Origin: Rhynchonema sp. JSB1_4
Taxonomy: Eukaryota > Nematoda > Chromadorea > Monhysterida > Xyalidae
NCBI GenBank assembly: GCA_030248065.1
Contig: JASAMV010000990.1
Span: 1-64,000, forward strand
Direction of reading: 5' to 3'
Length of the DNA: 64,000 bases
Positions within the stretch are counted from its first letter, which is position 1. Each line of letters opens with the position of its first letter. This document shows positions 1 through 11,653 of the stretch, piece by piece. The notes beneath the pieces are model-generated. The model was given only the letters and a program-made list of their open reading frames with translations. It searched no databases and was not told where the DNA came from. Both the position numbers and the translations under genes were made by a program.

Positions 1-650
1 AAACCCTATATGCGATATTAACATTTTTGGTGTTCAGTAACGTCTGGGCCCTGACTAGTTTTTTGTGGAAAAAAAAGGGAAAGAACGTTTTTACAAAAAT
101 GACAACTGTATCTTGCCCGCGATTGCGCGTGTGGGCACGCAGCGGGATGAAATTTTGTGTGGCCATTTTGGGGTACGGTATATACATTGTGTGCAAGTTT
201 GAGCTCATTCGGTTGAGTATTGTTGAAATAGCGCACGATCAAAATTTTCAGAAAGCGCACTATAGGGAATGAACCATATGTCGCTTAGCATTACCATGCT
301 AGCTCCGAAACCACACCACACCGAACGACAACTAGTCTATCTATCACACAGAGAACCACATAAAACATGGAAATAATAGGGAAGTTGTAGTCAATCGTCA
401 ATTGTCAACTTTTACACAAACGAACCCACCGTTGGCGTTGTTGGCATTTGTGTTGGTGATTTGTGCCTGGGTCAGGGGCACGGCAACCACGATCGGAGTC
501 GGTTTCGGATTCAATTCGTTGCCGCGTGATTTTAGTGCCTGATTCGTAAAGGAAACTTTTAATATCTCTTATTCATTGGCCACACACACCATTCACGAAT
601 CACTCAATACGCATGGCACCGATAATAATGAAATGAGCATTCTTACTCAC
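1..650. other. No gene seen; probably CAMTA intron
   Basis: A donor (GTGAGTAAG on the minus strand) at 650 opens an intron that runs out of the window. The short ORFs here overlap on both strands and show no family motif. I see no repeat or RNA gene. Confidence 0.4.
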
Positions 651-2152
651 ATTCGATTGTATGAGCATAAGATGCGACGGTTTGCCGGTCGGAGCGCCAG
701 CGGTCGCCATGATCGTTACGGGCATCGCTGATTGGCTGGTCGTATGTCGATGGTCGTATGCGACGTCCAATAACTGGCCGAGGACGGACTCGGTGAAATC
801 AATGCTCGGCATCAGCGGGGAGCACACTGGAATTGATCATGCCCATGGGGTTAGCAGCTGGACGTTGTGGCCGGTATCGAACTTTGTAATCAGTCTCGCC
901 GACTGGTCCTGTCTTGGTCACAGTATTTATTGCTCTGGATTAGTCTGCACGATGAAAGTCCCGGTATAATTTGCAAACAACAAGTTGTTCTCTATGTCAG
1001 CGCCGGCAAAGTTACGTGCGCAAGACAGGCCCGATCCGGATCGAGCGCAGGTATGCATATCACCAGCCTGTCGCATTGAATTCAAAGTGCACCCTATTTG
1101 CCAGACCACGAGTCAACAAACTCACAAATGGCTTTCAATTGGTCGAGTGCCTGATTACGTCTCAACTGTGCACTGTGCTGTCGGACACACGCAATGACGC
1201 GGTCACGCAGGGGGCGCACCTCTGCCGCACTGTCGCCCGGCTCACCGACCACATTCAGGTAGTGCACCAGGATGACGTCGGGGTGCTGCAAACCATGGGC
1301 TCACTATAATGTTCAAGTGTCCAAGGGTGTGTGTGGGTCGAACGCATAGCTGCATGACGACGACGTACGTCAGAAAACGTGGCGGCTAGCACAAACCACT
1401 AAGGTTCTGTGCCACATTGTTGTTCGCACAAACCAATCGATCTAACCTGAAGCAGCCAATACGCTCGTCGGTGAAACGTGGGCACTAGAGCTGAATGCAC
1501 GTAATTGGCGTAGATGCACTCAACACCCTTCACCTTCAACTTCATGTGGTCCTCACGCGCCAGTTTACCGTCCTTGCGGCGTTTCCACAGATAATTATCC
1601 TGAAATAATGAAGGAATGAAATGAAGTGGAAATGTGGACATTAGTGTCAGACGTGTAGTCAGTTGTGCAACTGTCGACCATTCGTGCACGCTACCGCGCG
1701 GGGCTCGGCTCGACACTCAACGATGCTGCCTACCTGCTTGTGATAGCCATCCTTGCGATTGTAGAGAAACATCGAGCCACTTGGCGGCAGTGTCACAGCC
1801 TCGTGTCGTATCCAGTCCGGATGGTCGAACGCAACCGATAGAATGTTCGCTATTTCCTGAATTTATTGGCCAAATTCACAAATGAAAGAAATGACATCCG
1901 GGAGAGATGACCAACGGCTCCTAAACTACTGTACATACTGTATGTATTGCAATAGTTGACGCTCTGATCGCTTCATGGGGTTACACCATATACGCGCGGA
2001 AGTGTAGAGCGGAGAATGGGTTCAATAACCAAAAAAGCTGCAGTTTTTCATCAGTTAAACGGTTAAAATTTCATAAAAAAATATCTGTGAACCTCATTTG
2101 AGTTCCATTTTGTAGCCGCCTCCTCGAACTCCATAATTTGCTCATCACAGTT
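651..2152 (-). CDS. CAMTA: CAMTA-type transcription activator, partial (CG-1 domain exons)
   Basis: Calmodulin-binding transcription activator, a nuclear DNA-binding regulator. Exons on the minus strand in gene order: 2152-2093, 1856-1734, 1599-1447, 1285-1126 and 826-651; all junctions are GT-AG and the reading phase carries through. The joined protein gives a clear CG-1 DNA-binding domain: KWNSNE then EIANIL, SGSMFLYNRKDGY, KRRKDGKLAREDHMKLKV, GVECIYANYVHS, PTFHRRAYWLL, and DVILVHYLNV. These are the conserved blocks of the family in the usual order. The last exon (826-651) fits by phase and codon-like content only; I do not recognise it. The start codon, the far N-terminus, and the TIG, ankyrin and IQ regions are not seen; the downstream part must lie to the left of the window. 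The acceptor before 2152 is preceded by the recurrent motif TGAAACATCA. The CG-1 assignment is firm; the N-terminal exon rests on KWNSNE plus phase. Confidence 0.9.
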
Positions 2153-3548
2153 CTGCATTGTGATGTTTCACGCTGACTTTTACCCGATTTCGAAGTTCAT
2201 TATTGTTGCGGTAAAGTATTGCAGTGGTTTACTTATGTATGTGGCGCTTGGTCGTACGTAAGTTGAACTTCTGAAAAAGAACTATGGAACGAGAAAATGA
2301 AAAAATTCCGGAGCAATTTGAAAGAAGGAAAGTAATTAAAGGACGCACTTTGTACCGCGTGACAATAAACGGCTCTAATCAAGCGACGACAGAGAAAGGA
2401 CCTCAGGAAATGGTTCAACTCAACGAAGAAAATTGCGAGCAAATTAAGTGCTGAGGCGTGAACCTGGGTTTTTCTGCTAAATTTTGTCCACGGCACCAGC
2501 GCAATCTGGAATGGGAACCTCCCTCTGAGCTATAGCCAGCCGGGCTTTCTCTGAAGCAAATCCGGCTGTGCGCACTGAAAATTGAGAAAAATAAGATTGT
2601 ATGTACCTGCTTGGTGCATCTGGATAAAAGGGGAACCACGGTGATGCATATCGTTCATCAAGCGTGAGTTTAGGGATAAGAAAAGAAGTATATGTAGGTG
2701 CCTGGGAATACCTGTTTTTACGTTAGGTGCTACTAATGGAGAAAGTTGGTCAGTGGGAGACCCGTTCTTCGAACGTGGATCCGCTTTTTCACAACCTCAC
2801 GAGATACACAATTATACATATATGCTCGATAGTCGTATATCCCATTTGCTGGAAAAGCAGCCAATCCATTACTTGCGCACTATTAATTGATTCAGGAGGC
2901 CCCACCCACGTTACGATCCGGGCACTTGGCATCAAGCATTAGTTATCTTTAGCAGATAATCAGGTTTTTACTTATGTACTAACGTTGACGTTGACGAACA
3001 GCATGAGTGCATGGGGTTGAGCGAAACCAGGATAACATACTGTACATACATACATATGAGGCATATACATATTTGATTACACCAGTAGTTTTAACGTTTT
3101 AACTATGCGGTTTTTACAGTCACCAGCTACGGCAGAGATCCGAAAATCAGATCAGAGTCATGCAGTATATTGGCGGATGGTGATGGAGGGAAAATACGAT
3201 TAGGAGCAAAAAAACTGCGGGATGAGCGCGCTGTCAAAAATGAGATTTACAAATCAGCAACGGTATCGCGACCACGTTATGACAATTGTGCGTGCGTCAG
3301 ACGCCTGGGATCGGTTTCGAATGTAATGCGTTCCGGTCGTGGATTCACCAGCTTGGAGCCAACTTTGCATCTGCCATATTTGCATGTGCGTGCATGGAGG
3401 ACATCCATCTCACTTGTCTGCGAAAGCCACAGTCGGTTCCAAAGTAGTATGGATACGAGCTGGTTGTGTGAGTTTAGGTAAACCAGTATAAAGCACTCAG
3501 CTATAAGTACATAAAGCCCCAAGCACGTACAGCTACAATCCTACATGT
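2153..3548. other. Non-coding, upstream part of CAMTA
   Basis: Apart from the TGATGTTTCA motif at 2161-2170, just upstream of the CAMTA acceptor in gene sense, I see no coding exon, RNA gene or repeat. The ORFs at 2233-2639 and 3170-3522 overlap on both strands and look like chance. Confidence 0.4.
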
Positions 3549-3913
3549 ACCTGCCGTAGTTTCCATATGGAACCCCCGAATAGAGTCCCCGAGGGCTTTA
3601 TGTGGAAACGCTTCCGAATAGGGCCTTCATAGGCCCTATTTGGGGTAATAATTCAAAAATTGCTCCTGTGATCATTGATTTTCACACAAAAGAGGCTTCC
3701 AATCGGTATTTTTCAGGGTTTAAAACATGCATTGGAATGGATATAAAGCGGTGATGTTGGCAATCGGTTAAAGAAGTTTCAACAACCTTCCTACAGATAA
3801 GTTTCCGAATAGAGCCCCCAGGGCACTATTTGGGTAAAAAGTTCCGTCAGGCACTTCGGAGGCCCTTTCCGAGTTAAGAGCCCTCGGGGCTTTTTATGGA
3901 AAACTACGGTACC
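3549..3913. mobile_element. Foldback MITE
   Basis: The two ends are inverted copies. The left end reads CCTGCCGTAGTTTCC and the right end is the reverse complement of a close variant. Inside, pieces such as GAATAG(G/A)G(C/T)CC and GGGCCCT-like runs repeat in both orientations. There is no coding capacity. The flanks are TA on both sides (ATGTA / TATACA), compatible with a TA target duplication, but that is weak evidence. Confidence 0.65.
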
Positions 3914-5132
3914 TATACATTAGATGCGTGCACAATTTTCGTGAGTCGCGGGCGACGCGCATGCGAGATTGAAAGCTTTATGCCCAAAAGGTACGAAAAC
4001 GGCGGTGGCTCCACTGGTGCAATCACACGTAGCGAAACCGGGAGAGGGTATATGTATAGCTGAAAACCGGGAGAGCCCATACCGTATATAGACATAGACA
4101 GGCATTAGTGTAGAGCATTTTCAAGAAAGTTTTTTTCGGCAGCACATCGCGTTTCCGGGCAGAGACGAAAATCGATTGGGACGCGATCGTTATGCATGTC
4201 ACGTGACACAAATGCGAAAAAAAGTAGACACGAGATGGTGTCGGGGAATAAAACAAGCACTATTACATAAATATGATGCAGGAGTAGGAGAATATTTGTG
4301 CCGTGCGTACAAGAAGAACTTCATGACCTGACATCGCTATTCGTTAGCCTGCAATCTTTTCACGGAAGGCTTTGCTCAAATGCAAGGCAGACGCATCAGC
4401 TGAGCATCCCGCTGCAGAATTCGGGGGAGAAAATATTGATGATGATACATGTGGCACCAGTACTTGCTGTGCCGGCACAGTACTCCTATGTGTGTTCGCA
4501 TACATTAGACACTGACACAAAAGATAAAAAGCTAAAAGGAGACTACCTGCAAACCAAGAATGCTGTGGTTCCCCGAAGCAAGTCAGTTTATCATCAAGAT
4601 CGCGTGGTTGCCATAACTACGAAAATAGGGGAGTTTTTCCAAATAACCGAAAGGTCAGTTTGGCAGAGAGGCCAGACTATGATTATTCACGAAACTATAG
4701 CATTAATGCTATGCACACAATTTGATTATTTACGCTCTCACTGGGTAGTCCAATCTCCGGTGTAATCGAAGTAAAAGGGATCACAACAGCCCAAGGTGTG
4801 CCTTCCAACCAATCAAAGAGAGCAGATAATGAATGATCAGCACGAACACTGCACTAATTGATGAAGAAAGTTTTGGACGATAATTCGATTTCAGATTCGA
4901 TATTCAACATCAGCGCAGAAATAAAATTGCTTGGCAAAAACTTTGTCGGGGAGCTTTTGGAACGATATCCCAGAATTGGTTCAAATCCATATTTTATCTA
5001 AACGCTTACGCAAAGATCTTTACACAAGGTCCGGAAACCCCTAAAAATAAACATGAGTATTAATGACAGAAAATGTGAACAAGAATGAACAAACGACTAA
5101 GAAAACGTACCGGTGAGATTCAACAAACCAAA
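3914..5132. other. No gene seen
   Basis: The longest ORF (4298-4765, plus, 155 codons) has no motif I recognise, no intron signals that make sense of it and ordinary composition. I do not call it a gene. Confidence 0.3.
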
Positions 5133-5663
5133 CTAACGAACCGAATTAACGCGACGAACATATAATACAAAAACGGCAAGCTTAGCAGTGGATGGCGGAA
5201 TATTGATGATTAATTGAAAAGCAGCAACCCAGTGACTGAGGAGATCAGTCAACGAAGGCAAAAAATTTTGAGAAAATATGGCGAGAAGCGATGTCTCGAT
5301 CACATGAGTTAAGTTTATTTTGTTAGGCCTCCGTTGAAGTAGCAGAAACCAAGCTCCAAAGAAGTCCATTCCACAGATCCACGACGCGATAAGCCCAGTA
5401 TGCGGGACAACGGACTCGCCCCCATGGACTTGACGCAAGCTGCGGATGTGCCCTCGGGTTGGACGGCCAGTGTCACGTGATGGGAGGAAGAATTCCGTGG
5501 TTAGCCCAGGTATGTGACCGTAAATGACGTTGTACGCGAGCACAAGATCGTTCACGGTCCGGCGATAAATTAGGTGTCCAAATTTAGGGCATGCAGACGT
5601 TGTTGGTAAGACAATGCTGCATGCCTTCCAAATAATAAGTGAACTGACGTAAAATTTTTTCAA
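5133..5663 (-). pseudogene. Broken non-LTR retrotransposon (LINE), C-terminal end of reverse transcriptase ORF
   Basis: The minus-strand reading frame carries the tail typical of CR1/L2/RTE-like LINE ORF2: NDLVLAYNVIYG, then PTRGH and SLRQ. The next expected block, RVVDLWNGL followed by VVSA-like and S/T-A-F residues, appears only in the +1 frame starting near 5400. A frameshift therefore separates the two. No upstream polymerase motif (FADD box) is present, so this is a short dead 3' fragment of the kind LINEs leave through 5' truncation. Family assignment beyond non-LTR is not possible from this tail. Confidence 0.65.
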
Positions 5664-6786
5664 CGTTTTTGGTTAAAGTGACATTTTGAGAGGACCAAAT
5701 GGACATGGAAATTTCCAGTGAAGGGCGAACATGGGCCAAATAGAGTTTTCAGAGGAAGTCGAGATTTCGACTGTGAAAGTTCCGGCGAATGGCAGTTTAA
5801 AATATATAATTCGAAGATAAATCCAAAGAAATAGAGGATTCTGGAAGAAAGGGAAAACTTTCTTTTTCAGAAAAGTGTTGCTGGTCGTTTTGCATCAAAG
5901 TCAAGCGCAATATGTTAGTTGCCACCGGCAAAATGTTTCAGTGAGCAAGCAGCACAGGAGGGAAACGCACACGAGCAGCTTTAGTGTATAGGCAATCCAT
6001 CGGCTCATGGCACTTTTTATACACACAGCGCATGCAGCAGCACACGCCATTTTCGAAACAAATGTACACTTTGAACGAGTGTCATACTTTGATGGCCGCT
6101 TTATAATTTGCTCGGTTTTAATTAGTTGCTTGACATGACACTTTTCTGCACTGTTGCAGAATTTGGGGATGTTTCAACGGATAACTGCAGAGAATAGATG
6201 CATTCATTGACGGCAATTATGTAGCGTGCAGCCTGTGCGTGCTGAGTGCCATGAGCTGGCGGATTGCCTATACGGCTGACAGTATACAGTGTATGTAACT
6301 TGTAACAGGGACTACTGCCTGGGCACAGGGAAAAGAAACACGCTATAATGAACATGCACCTCCGCCGTTCGTGCACAGATGCTGCCGAGACGCCTGATTA
6401 CGTTGTATATACAACATGATGCCCGGAAGAATATGATCATGATCGTACTTTTGAAATAATAAAGAAATCAATGAGTGCAGTTGCAGAGGTGATTGACTCA
6501 TCACTCACGATTGTCACTAACAGAATCATTGTGAATTTTAGCAACTGACACAGCTTTGTGCGGCACTGTTGTTTTGAGAACCGATATTACGATTATGGTT
6601 TTTAGTGTTCTGTCTCATGTTGCTCCAGATGGACCGTGACATTCGCAAATGTGGACATACGATCGAGTTCAGCTGCCAGTTCAGCGGAGTTCGGAGTGGA
6701 GTGGAGGATGTTCATCGATGAATTGCAAAAGAAATTTTTGAAATTTTAGAGCGACTCAATTTTCTGAACGGGAAGTAGAATTCACA
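5664..6786. other. No gene seen
   Basis: No ORF over 84 codons, no RNA gene and no clear repeat. The missing first exon of SPTLC1 could lie here or further right, but I could not recognise it. Confidence 0.3.
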
Positions 6787-7289
6787 CACCGTAAAAACCT
6801 AAATAGAAGGGGGCTCTATTAATCACTGACCCCATTTTGGGGGGCTCTATTCCGGTACAATACCTTGATTCTTGGCGACCCCCCCCCCCACTAGAGTCTA
6901 CCCCCACCATCTATCTATCGTCAACAAGTTTGGGTCGACCGACCCCCCAGATTTCGGACTTGGGTCATCTATCTATCGTCAACACATTTCGGGTCCCTAT
7001 CTATCTGTCGTCAACACCCTGGCCAAGTACTACACTGGCTCTATTCCGGGGGGCCTCTACTCTATTAATTCACTGACCCGAACCCGAACCTGACAGATTG
7101 TTTTGTTCCCAAAAATACACCCTAAAAACCCCTAAAAAGGGGTTTGAATTTGATGAAAGGATGTTTTTTTGCTTTGTGATCGCATTTGTTCGTGTCTATT
7201 CGTCAATAAGAGGCGTATTATGTGCTCTAAACGAACAACAAACGTGGATAAATGTACCTGTGCGTGCACCACTATCAAGCCTTAATACA

Positions 7290-7599
7290 CGACTGTATAG
7301 GGGATGATACTTAGGTACAGTAGGTAGGTAGGTTGACGCTCCATGCTGGTACAGTAGGTAGGTCGCCGCCTGGCGGCTGGCTCAGTAAGTTGTGATTTTT
7401 GACTCAAAATGGTCTGAAATCGGTAATTTTTACTCCAAATGGGAGAAAAATCGCGCGCTTCGCCCGAAAGTAGCGTTTTAGAGCGTTTAAAAATTTTGTT
7501 CCCCCCTAGCTCGGCCGGTACAGTAGGTAGGTTGCCGCCCCATATTTTTGGTGGTACAGTAGGTTGCTGCCCCGCCTTTTTAGCTAAGCTACACCACTG
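7290..7599 (-). mobile_element. Family F MITE, diverged copy
   Basis: Ends with GCTACACCACTG at 7588-7599, the inverted end of family F (compare 10456-10797). It shares with that copy, in opposite orientation, the repeated CCTACCTACTGTACC-type blocks, the stretch around TCGGTAATTTTTACTCC and a GCGCGC palindrome. The left end near 7290 is too diverged to place exactly and no target duplication is visible. Confidence 0.6.
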
Positions 7600-7616
7600 C
7601 TGCTTAGGGGGGCGCT

Positions 7617-8539
7617 CGTTTAGAACGTTCTGCCGTAGCAAATTTTCCAAAATTTGACGGCAGAATATACTATATTCTGCCCTATCTAGTATAGAATATT
7701 CTGCCAAAAATAATGCATGTTTATATATGTGGTGCCGCCTACGGTGAGGTGCCACTTGGATGCAACATTACCGGTATCCCAGTCTCTGTATTTTCGTCGG
7801 CAGACTGTTCTATACCAGATGGTTACTTTCGTTTAGAATATTCTGCCGAACTTTTGATACGTTTAGAACATTCTGCCGTCGGCAGACTGTTCTATACTAG
7901 AACAGCACTTAAATAGAGCCATGGCTTCCTGAGATTGACTGCGATTCTGTTGCTGACGGTGATAAGTCCTTTGGACTCTAGGGTAACTTAGGAGAAATCG
8001 CTGAGCACTAAATTGTCAGTCATTTGGATTACTGTATGCTGTGATCCCTCCTTTGTAGCAAACCTATGCTGATGGAGCTCAGAAATAAAAAAAAATTCTA
8101 ATATAATTCAGAATATTCAGCACAGAATATTCTAAACGAAAGTGCTGTTCTAGTATAGAACAGTCTGCCAACGGCAGAATGTTCTAAACGTATCAAAAGT
8201 TTGGCAGAATATTCTAAACGAAAGTGCTGTTCTAGTATAGAACAGTCTGCCGACGGCAGAATGTTCTAAACGTATCAAAAGTTTGGCAGAATATTCTAAA
8301 CGAAAGTGCTGTTCTAGTACAGAACAGTATGCCGGCGGCAGAATGTTCTAAACGTATCAACACACGAATTGCATTGCATTGAAGTGTCACGGAACCAAAC
8401 CCCCTGTATTAAGATATGGATAATTTTCTTTTCTTTTTTTTCGGCAGAATATTCTATACTAGTTAAGGGCAGAATATAGTATATTCTGCCGTCAAATTTT
8501 GGAAAATTTGCTACGGCAGAACGTTCTAAACGAGCGCCC
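7617..8539. mobile_element. Foldback MITE H with TTA flanks (PIF/Harbinger-like)
   Basis: The two ends are inverted repeats of about 100 bp beginning GGGCGCTCGTTTAGAACG, running through TTCTGCCGTAGCAAATTTTC and TTGACGGCAGAATATA. Both flanks are TTA (7614-7616 and 8540-8542), the target duplication expected of PIF/Harbinger. The interior holds an 82-bp tandem repeat (separate entry) and an inverted piece of the same repeat on the left side (about 7795-7915). No transposase is present. Confidence 0.75.
8123..8368. repeat. Three tandem 82-bp units made of short palindromes
   Basis: Units start at 8123, 8205 and 8287, exactly 82 bp apart, differing at only a few positions. Each unit contains CAGAATATTCTAAACG, a TTCTAGTATAGAA palindrome, CTGCCGACGGCAG and CAGAATGTTCTAAACG. 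About 1.4 units sit in the opposite orientation at 7795-7915, so the whole element can fold into long stems. Confidence 0.9.
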
Positions 8540-8606
8540 TTAAGGGGCTCTATTCCGGTGGGGCTCTATTAATTCACTGACCCCTTTTTGGGGGCTGTAT
8601 TACGGG

Positions 8607-9440
8607 CAGTGTAGTTCCTGGGGGCAGTGCTGTGGCTGGGGGGGGGGGGGGGGGGGGGGTCCCCCCCCACCCAAATGGTACCCTACCCGCCCCGGCCTGG
8701 TACGCTACCCCCCCTACCCGCCCCGCTCTGGTACCCTACCCCCCTACCCGCCCCGCCCTGGTACCCTACCCGCCCCGATTTTTACCCCCAAAATGCCCAT
8801 TTTTCAGTCAAAAATGCCCAAATTTCGACCGAAAACCCTAAAAAGTGCAAAAAAATCTCGCGCTGCGCGCGATATATGCACTTTTTAGTACATAAAAACA
8901 GGCACTCGAAAAAACTTGTGTTGTACCCTACCCGCCCCGAAAAATCTTCCCCCCTCCCCCAAACCGGATTTCCCCCCGCCCAAAATCCCAGGTACACGAC
9001 CCCCCTACCCGCCCCGATTTTTTCCACCTATGTACCCTACCCGCCCCGCAAAAGTAGCCACAGCACTGCCTGGGGGGAGGGGGTCCCCTCCCCTAAGGTA
9101 CGGTACATTAACCGCCGCGACCAAGGTACAACACTAGTACACTAACCGCCTTAATTTTTGTCTAAAATAGGCATCTTTAGGCCTAAAATGGGCATTTTTA
9201 GGCCTAAAATGGGTGATTTTTAGGTCGATGTTGTCAAAAGTCGCCAAAATACCCTTTTTATGGAGATTTTTTCCAAAAAGGGCCAAAAATCGGTCAAATT
9301 TTCTACCTCAAAAAGTGACTTTTTCCTGAATTTGGGTCTCCCCCACCCCGCCCCCTTCCCCCCCAGGGAGGTACACTAACCGCCGCACGGAAAAAAGGGG
9401 TAGGTACACTAGCCGCCGCGCCGGACCAGGAACTACACTG
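8607..9440. mobile_element. hAT-type MITE B1 with exact 8-bp target duplication
   Basis: Starts CAGTGTAGTTCCTGG and ends with the inverted form CCAGGAACTACACTG. The flanks ATTACGGG at 8599-8606 and 9441-9448 are identical 8-bp duplications, the hallmark of hAT insertion. It is interrupted at 8625-9068 by element A1. The internal text includes TTAGGCCTAAAATGGGCATT-type repeats. No coding capacity. Confidence 0.9.
8625..9068. mobile_element. hAT-type MITE A1 inserted in B1
   Basis: Starts CAGTGCTGTGGCT and ends AGCCACAGCACTG. Identical 8-bp duplications CCTGGGGG flank it at 8617-8624 and 9069-9076, so it jumped into B1 after B1 was in place. The interior has repeated CTACCCGCCCCG and a CTCGCGCTGCGCGCGA palindrome near 8860, and begins with a run of about 20 G. 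The proline-rich ORFs over it (8627-9145) are products of the C-rich repeats, not genes. Confidence 0.92.
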
Positions 9441-9799
9441 ATTACGGGGGGCTCTATTCCGCGGGGGGGGGCTGAACCTATTTAGGTTTTTACGGTGACC
9501 CCCCAACCCTCCTAACTTCCCTAGGTACAACCCCCAGGCCATCGGCTCTGGTGCAGTAGGTATCCCCCCTATCCGAGCCGGTACAGTACCTAGCTCTCCC
9601 CCTCCAGAGTACCGTAAAACCTAAATACCACCGAAACCACACTGCAGTAGTGCCAGAACAATATATTTTACCCCATTTTAAAATAAGCCAGTAGATTTTG
9701 CCAAATAAGCCATGAAAAAACCCCATGCCCCATACCCGGGGGGGGGCGTCACCCAGCCCCAACCACACCACTGGTACCGGTATCCAGTGCAGTTCCTAG

Positions 9800-10195
9800 C
9801 AGTGTAGTTCCTGGGGGGAGGGGGTCCCCCCTCGGGTACGTCTGTTCCCCCTCCATGGTACGCCTGCCCCACTGTTCCCCCTCCGGGTACGTCTGCTCCC
9901 CCAATTTTTACCTAAAATAGGCAAATTTTGGCCTAAAATAGGCATTTTTAGGCATAAAATGAGTGATTTTTAGGTCAATGTCGTCAAAAATCGCCAAAAT
10001 ACCTTTTTTATTGAGATTTTTTCCTAAAAGGGGAAAAATGAGCCAAATTTTCGACCTCAAAAAATGACTTCTCCAAATTTGGGTCCTCCCTCCCTTCCGG
10101 GTCCCTCCCCCCCTTCCCCCCAGGTGGGTACGTCTGTTCCCCCTCCGAAAAAAGGGGGTACCGCCTGTTCCCCCTCCGGACCAGGAACTACACTG
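9800..10195. mobile_element. hAT-type MITE B3 inserted in B2
   Basis: Starts CAGTGTAGTTCCTGG and ends CCAGGAACTACACTG. Identical duplications GTTCCTAG lie at 9792-9799 and 10196-10203. A younger copy of family B sits inside an older one. Confidence 0.92.
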
Positions 10196-10455
10196 GTTCC
10201 TAGGGAGGGAGGGGTCCCTCTAAACTAGGCATGTTTAGGAGGCCTAGGCCTATAATCCGTGATAATTAGGTTAATGTTGTCAAAAATCGCCAAAATGCCC
10301 TTTTTATAGATTTTTGCTTCCGAAACGGGGCAAAAATAGGTCAAAGTTTTCCCCTCAAAAAGTGACTTTTTCCTGAATTTCGGTCTTCCACCTTCCCCTC
10401 GGGGGTTGTTCACTGTCTCCACCTCCGAAAAAAAACGTTATCTCCCCCTCCGGAC

Positions 10456-10797
10456 CACTGGTGTAGCTACCCAGGCGTGGCGGCAACCTACTCCTACTGT
10501 ACCACCAAAACGTGGGGCGGCAACCTACCTACTGTACCGGCCGAGCTAGGGGGGGAACAAAATTTTTTAGGTCGAAAAATTGATGAAAATGTACTCTAAC
10601 ACGCCAATTTCGCGCGTAGTGCGCGATTTTTCACCTATTTGGAGTGAAAAATACCGATTTTATACCATTTTGAGCCAAAAAACGGAACTTACTGTACCAG
10701 CCGCCGGACGACGACCTACCTACTGTACCAGGATGGAGCGTCAATCTACCTACCACTGTACCTGGGGGGGACCCCCACCCCCCCTGCTACACCATTG
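10456..10797. mobile_element. hAT-type MITE F2 inserted in B2
   Basis: Starts CACTGGTGTAGC and ends GCTACACCATTG. Identical duplications CTCCGGAC lie at 10448-10455 and 10798-10805. The interior carries ACCTACTGTACC blocks and the palindrome TTCGCGCGTAGTGCGCGA near 10605. Second copy of the family seen at 7290-7599. Confidence 0.9.
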
Positions 10798-11173
10798 CTC
10801 CGGACCAGGAACTACACTGCCGGTACCTCAGGTACCCCCACTCCTGCGCCACTATACTCTGCGTGAACCGGAAATTTTTGCAGACTTTTGGAACAAAAAG
10901 GTGGCTTTGGGCTTAAATTTTCAGCAACTCGCGCCTGCAAATCTCCGGCCCGGCCCGATCCTAATCCCTGTTTGATGCAAACGAGAAGGTTCGTCAACAC
11001 AAAATCGAAACAAGGCAACGGCTTGACTGTGGGAAATAAACAGGGGCAAAGATGGATGAGCATGAGTCAAGCAGCCGCATGGGAGGTGCAATTGACGTTG
11101 ATCAACTGATGTTACCCTTGGTGGGTTTGGGTTCTTCGTTACCGTCTATTGGGCGCTTTGTTTGTGTTGTGAG

Positions 11174-11580
11174 CAGAGGTGGGAATTGAATCGGCGCCTC
11201 CGGGCCGGGTTACTTTGGCCTGGCCGGCCCGATGACACGTTCGTGGTCGGCCGGCCCAGTGGTGGTGTTAAAACCAAAAATGAGGGGGCAGCCAGCCGAG
11301 CTCGGGGGTCATTTGGGAACCAAACGGCAAACCAACCGGTATTTTTTCGGCATTTTTGACGTGAACCGTTTTAGAGCACATTTTCATCAATGTTTAGACA
11401 TAAACATTTGGTTTCAGACGTAAATTTAGACATAAAATACAGTAAAAATCTCGCCCCCCGCACTCCCCCGAAACAGGGTCTCCCCCCAAAATTGTCAGAT
11501 CGTGCGTGAGTACAGTATCACCCTCTGTTTCTGGCCTACTCAGGCAGTGCGGCCCGTCCCGGCCCGATTCCCACGATCCT
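11174..11580. mobile_element. hAT-like MITE with GTGGGAAT(C/T)GGGCC-type ends
   Basis: Left end CAGAGGTGGGAAT and inner right end GGCCCGATTCCCAC match the element at 34522-34851. The rightmost few bases are unclear and I see no clean target duplication. Interior rich in GGCCGGCCCG blocks. Confidence 0.6.
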
Positions 11581-11653
11581 ACTTCTGCTTGCGAGCTTGT
11601 TTGTTGAGTTGACGACGTGCTGTTCGGATCGGACAACAATTATTTGTTTTCAG

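Larger units (their letters stand above)
6787..9497. mobile_element. Outer element C with 20-bp inverted ends, host to several nested insertions
   Basis: The left end CACCGTAAAAACCTAAATAG at 6787-6806 has its exact reverse complement at 9478-9497. The body is made of repeated pieces reading GGGCTCTATTCCGG, TATTAATTCACTGACCCC and, three times between 6907 and 7013, CATCTATCTATCGTCAACA with minor changes. Inserted into it are a copy of family F (about 7290-7599), the foldback H (7617-8539), and element B1 (8607-9440), which itself holds element A1. No target duplication is evident for C itself and it has no coding capacity. C-rich and G-rich runs make exact lengths doubtful. Confidence 0.7.
9785..10819. 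mobile_element. hAT-type MITE B2, host to B3 and F2
   Basis: Starts CAGTGCAGTTCCTAG and ends CCAGGAACTACACTG, family B. The flanks CCGGTATC (9777-9784) and CCGGTACC (10820-10827) differ at one of eight bases, consistent with an older insertion than its guests. It is broken by B3 (9800-10195) and F2 (10456-10797), each with its own target duplication. Confidence 0.85.

Noticed and set aside
661..969. 102-codon plus-strand ORF
   Set aside because: Antisense shadow of the CAMTA exon at 651-826.
4298..4765. 155-codon plus-strand ORF
   Set aside because: No recognisable motif, no splice structure, isolated from any gene.
8123..8368. CRISPR-like regular repeats
   Set aside because: The 82-bp units are contiguous with no unique spacers, and lie inside a eukaryotic foldback element.
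8627..9145. Proline-rich ORFs of 70-172 codons
   Set aside because: Translation of CTACCCGCCCCG repeats inside MITE A1, open in several frames at once and repeated at 14765-15295; not genes.
11044..11109. Possible first exon of SPTLC1 (ATGGATGAGCATGAG ... followed by GTGGGT)
   Set aside because: No similarity to the known N-terminus and no supporting phase evidence.
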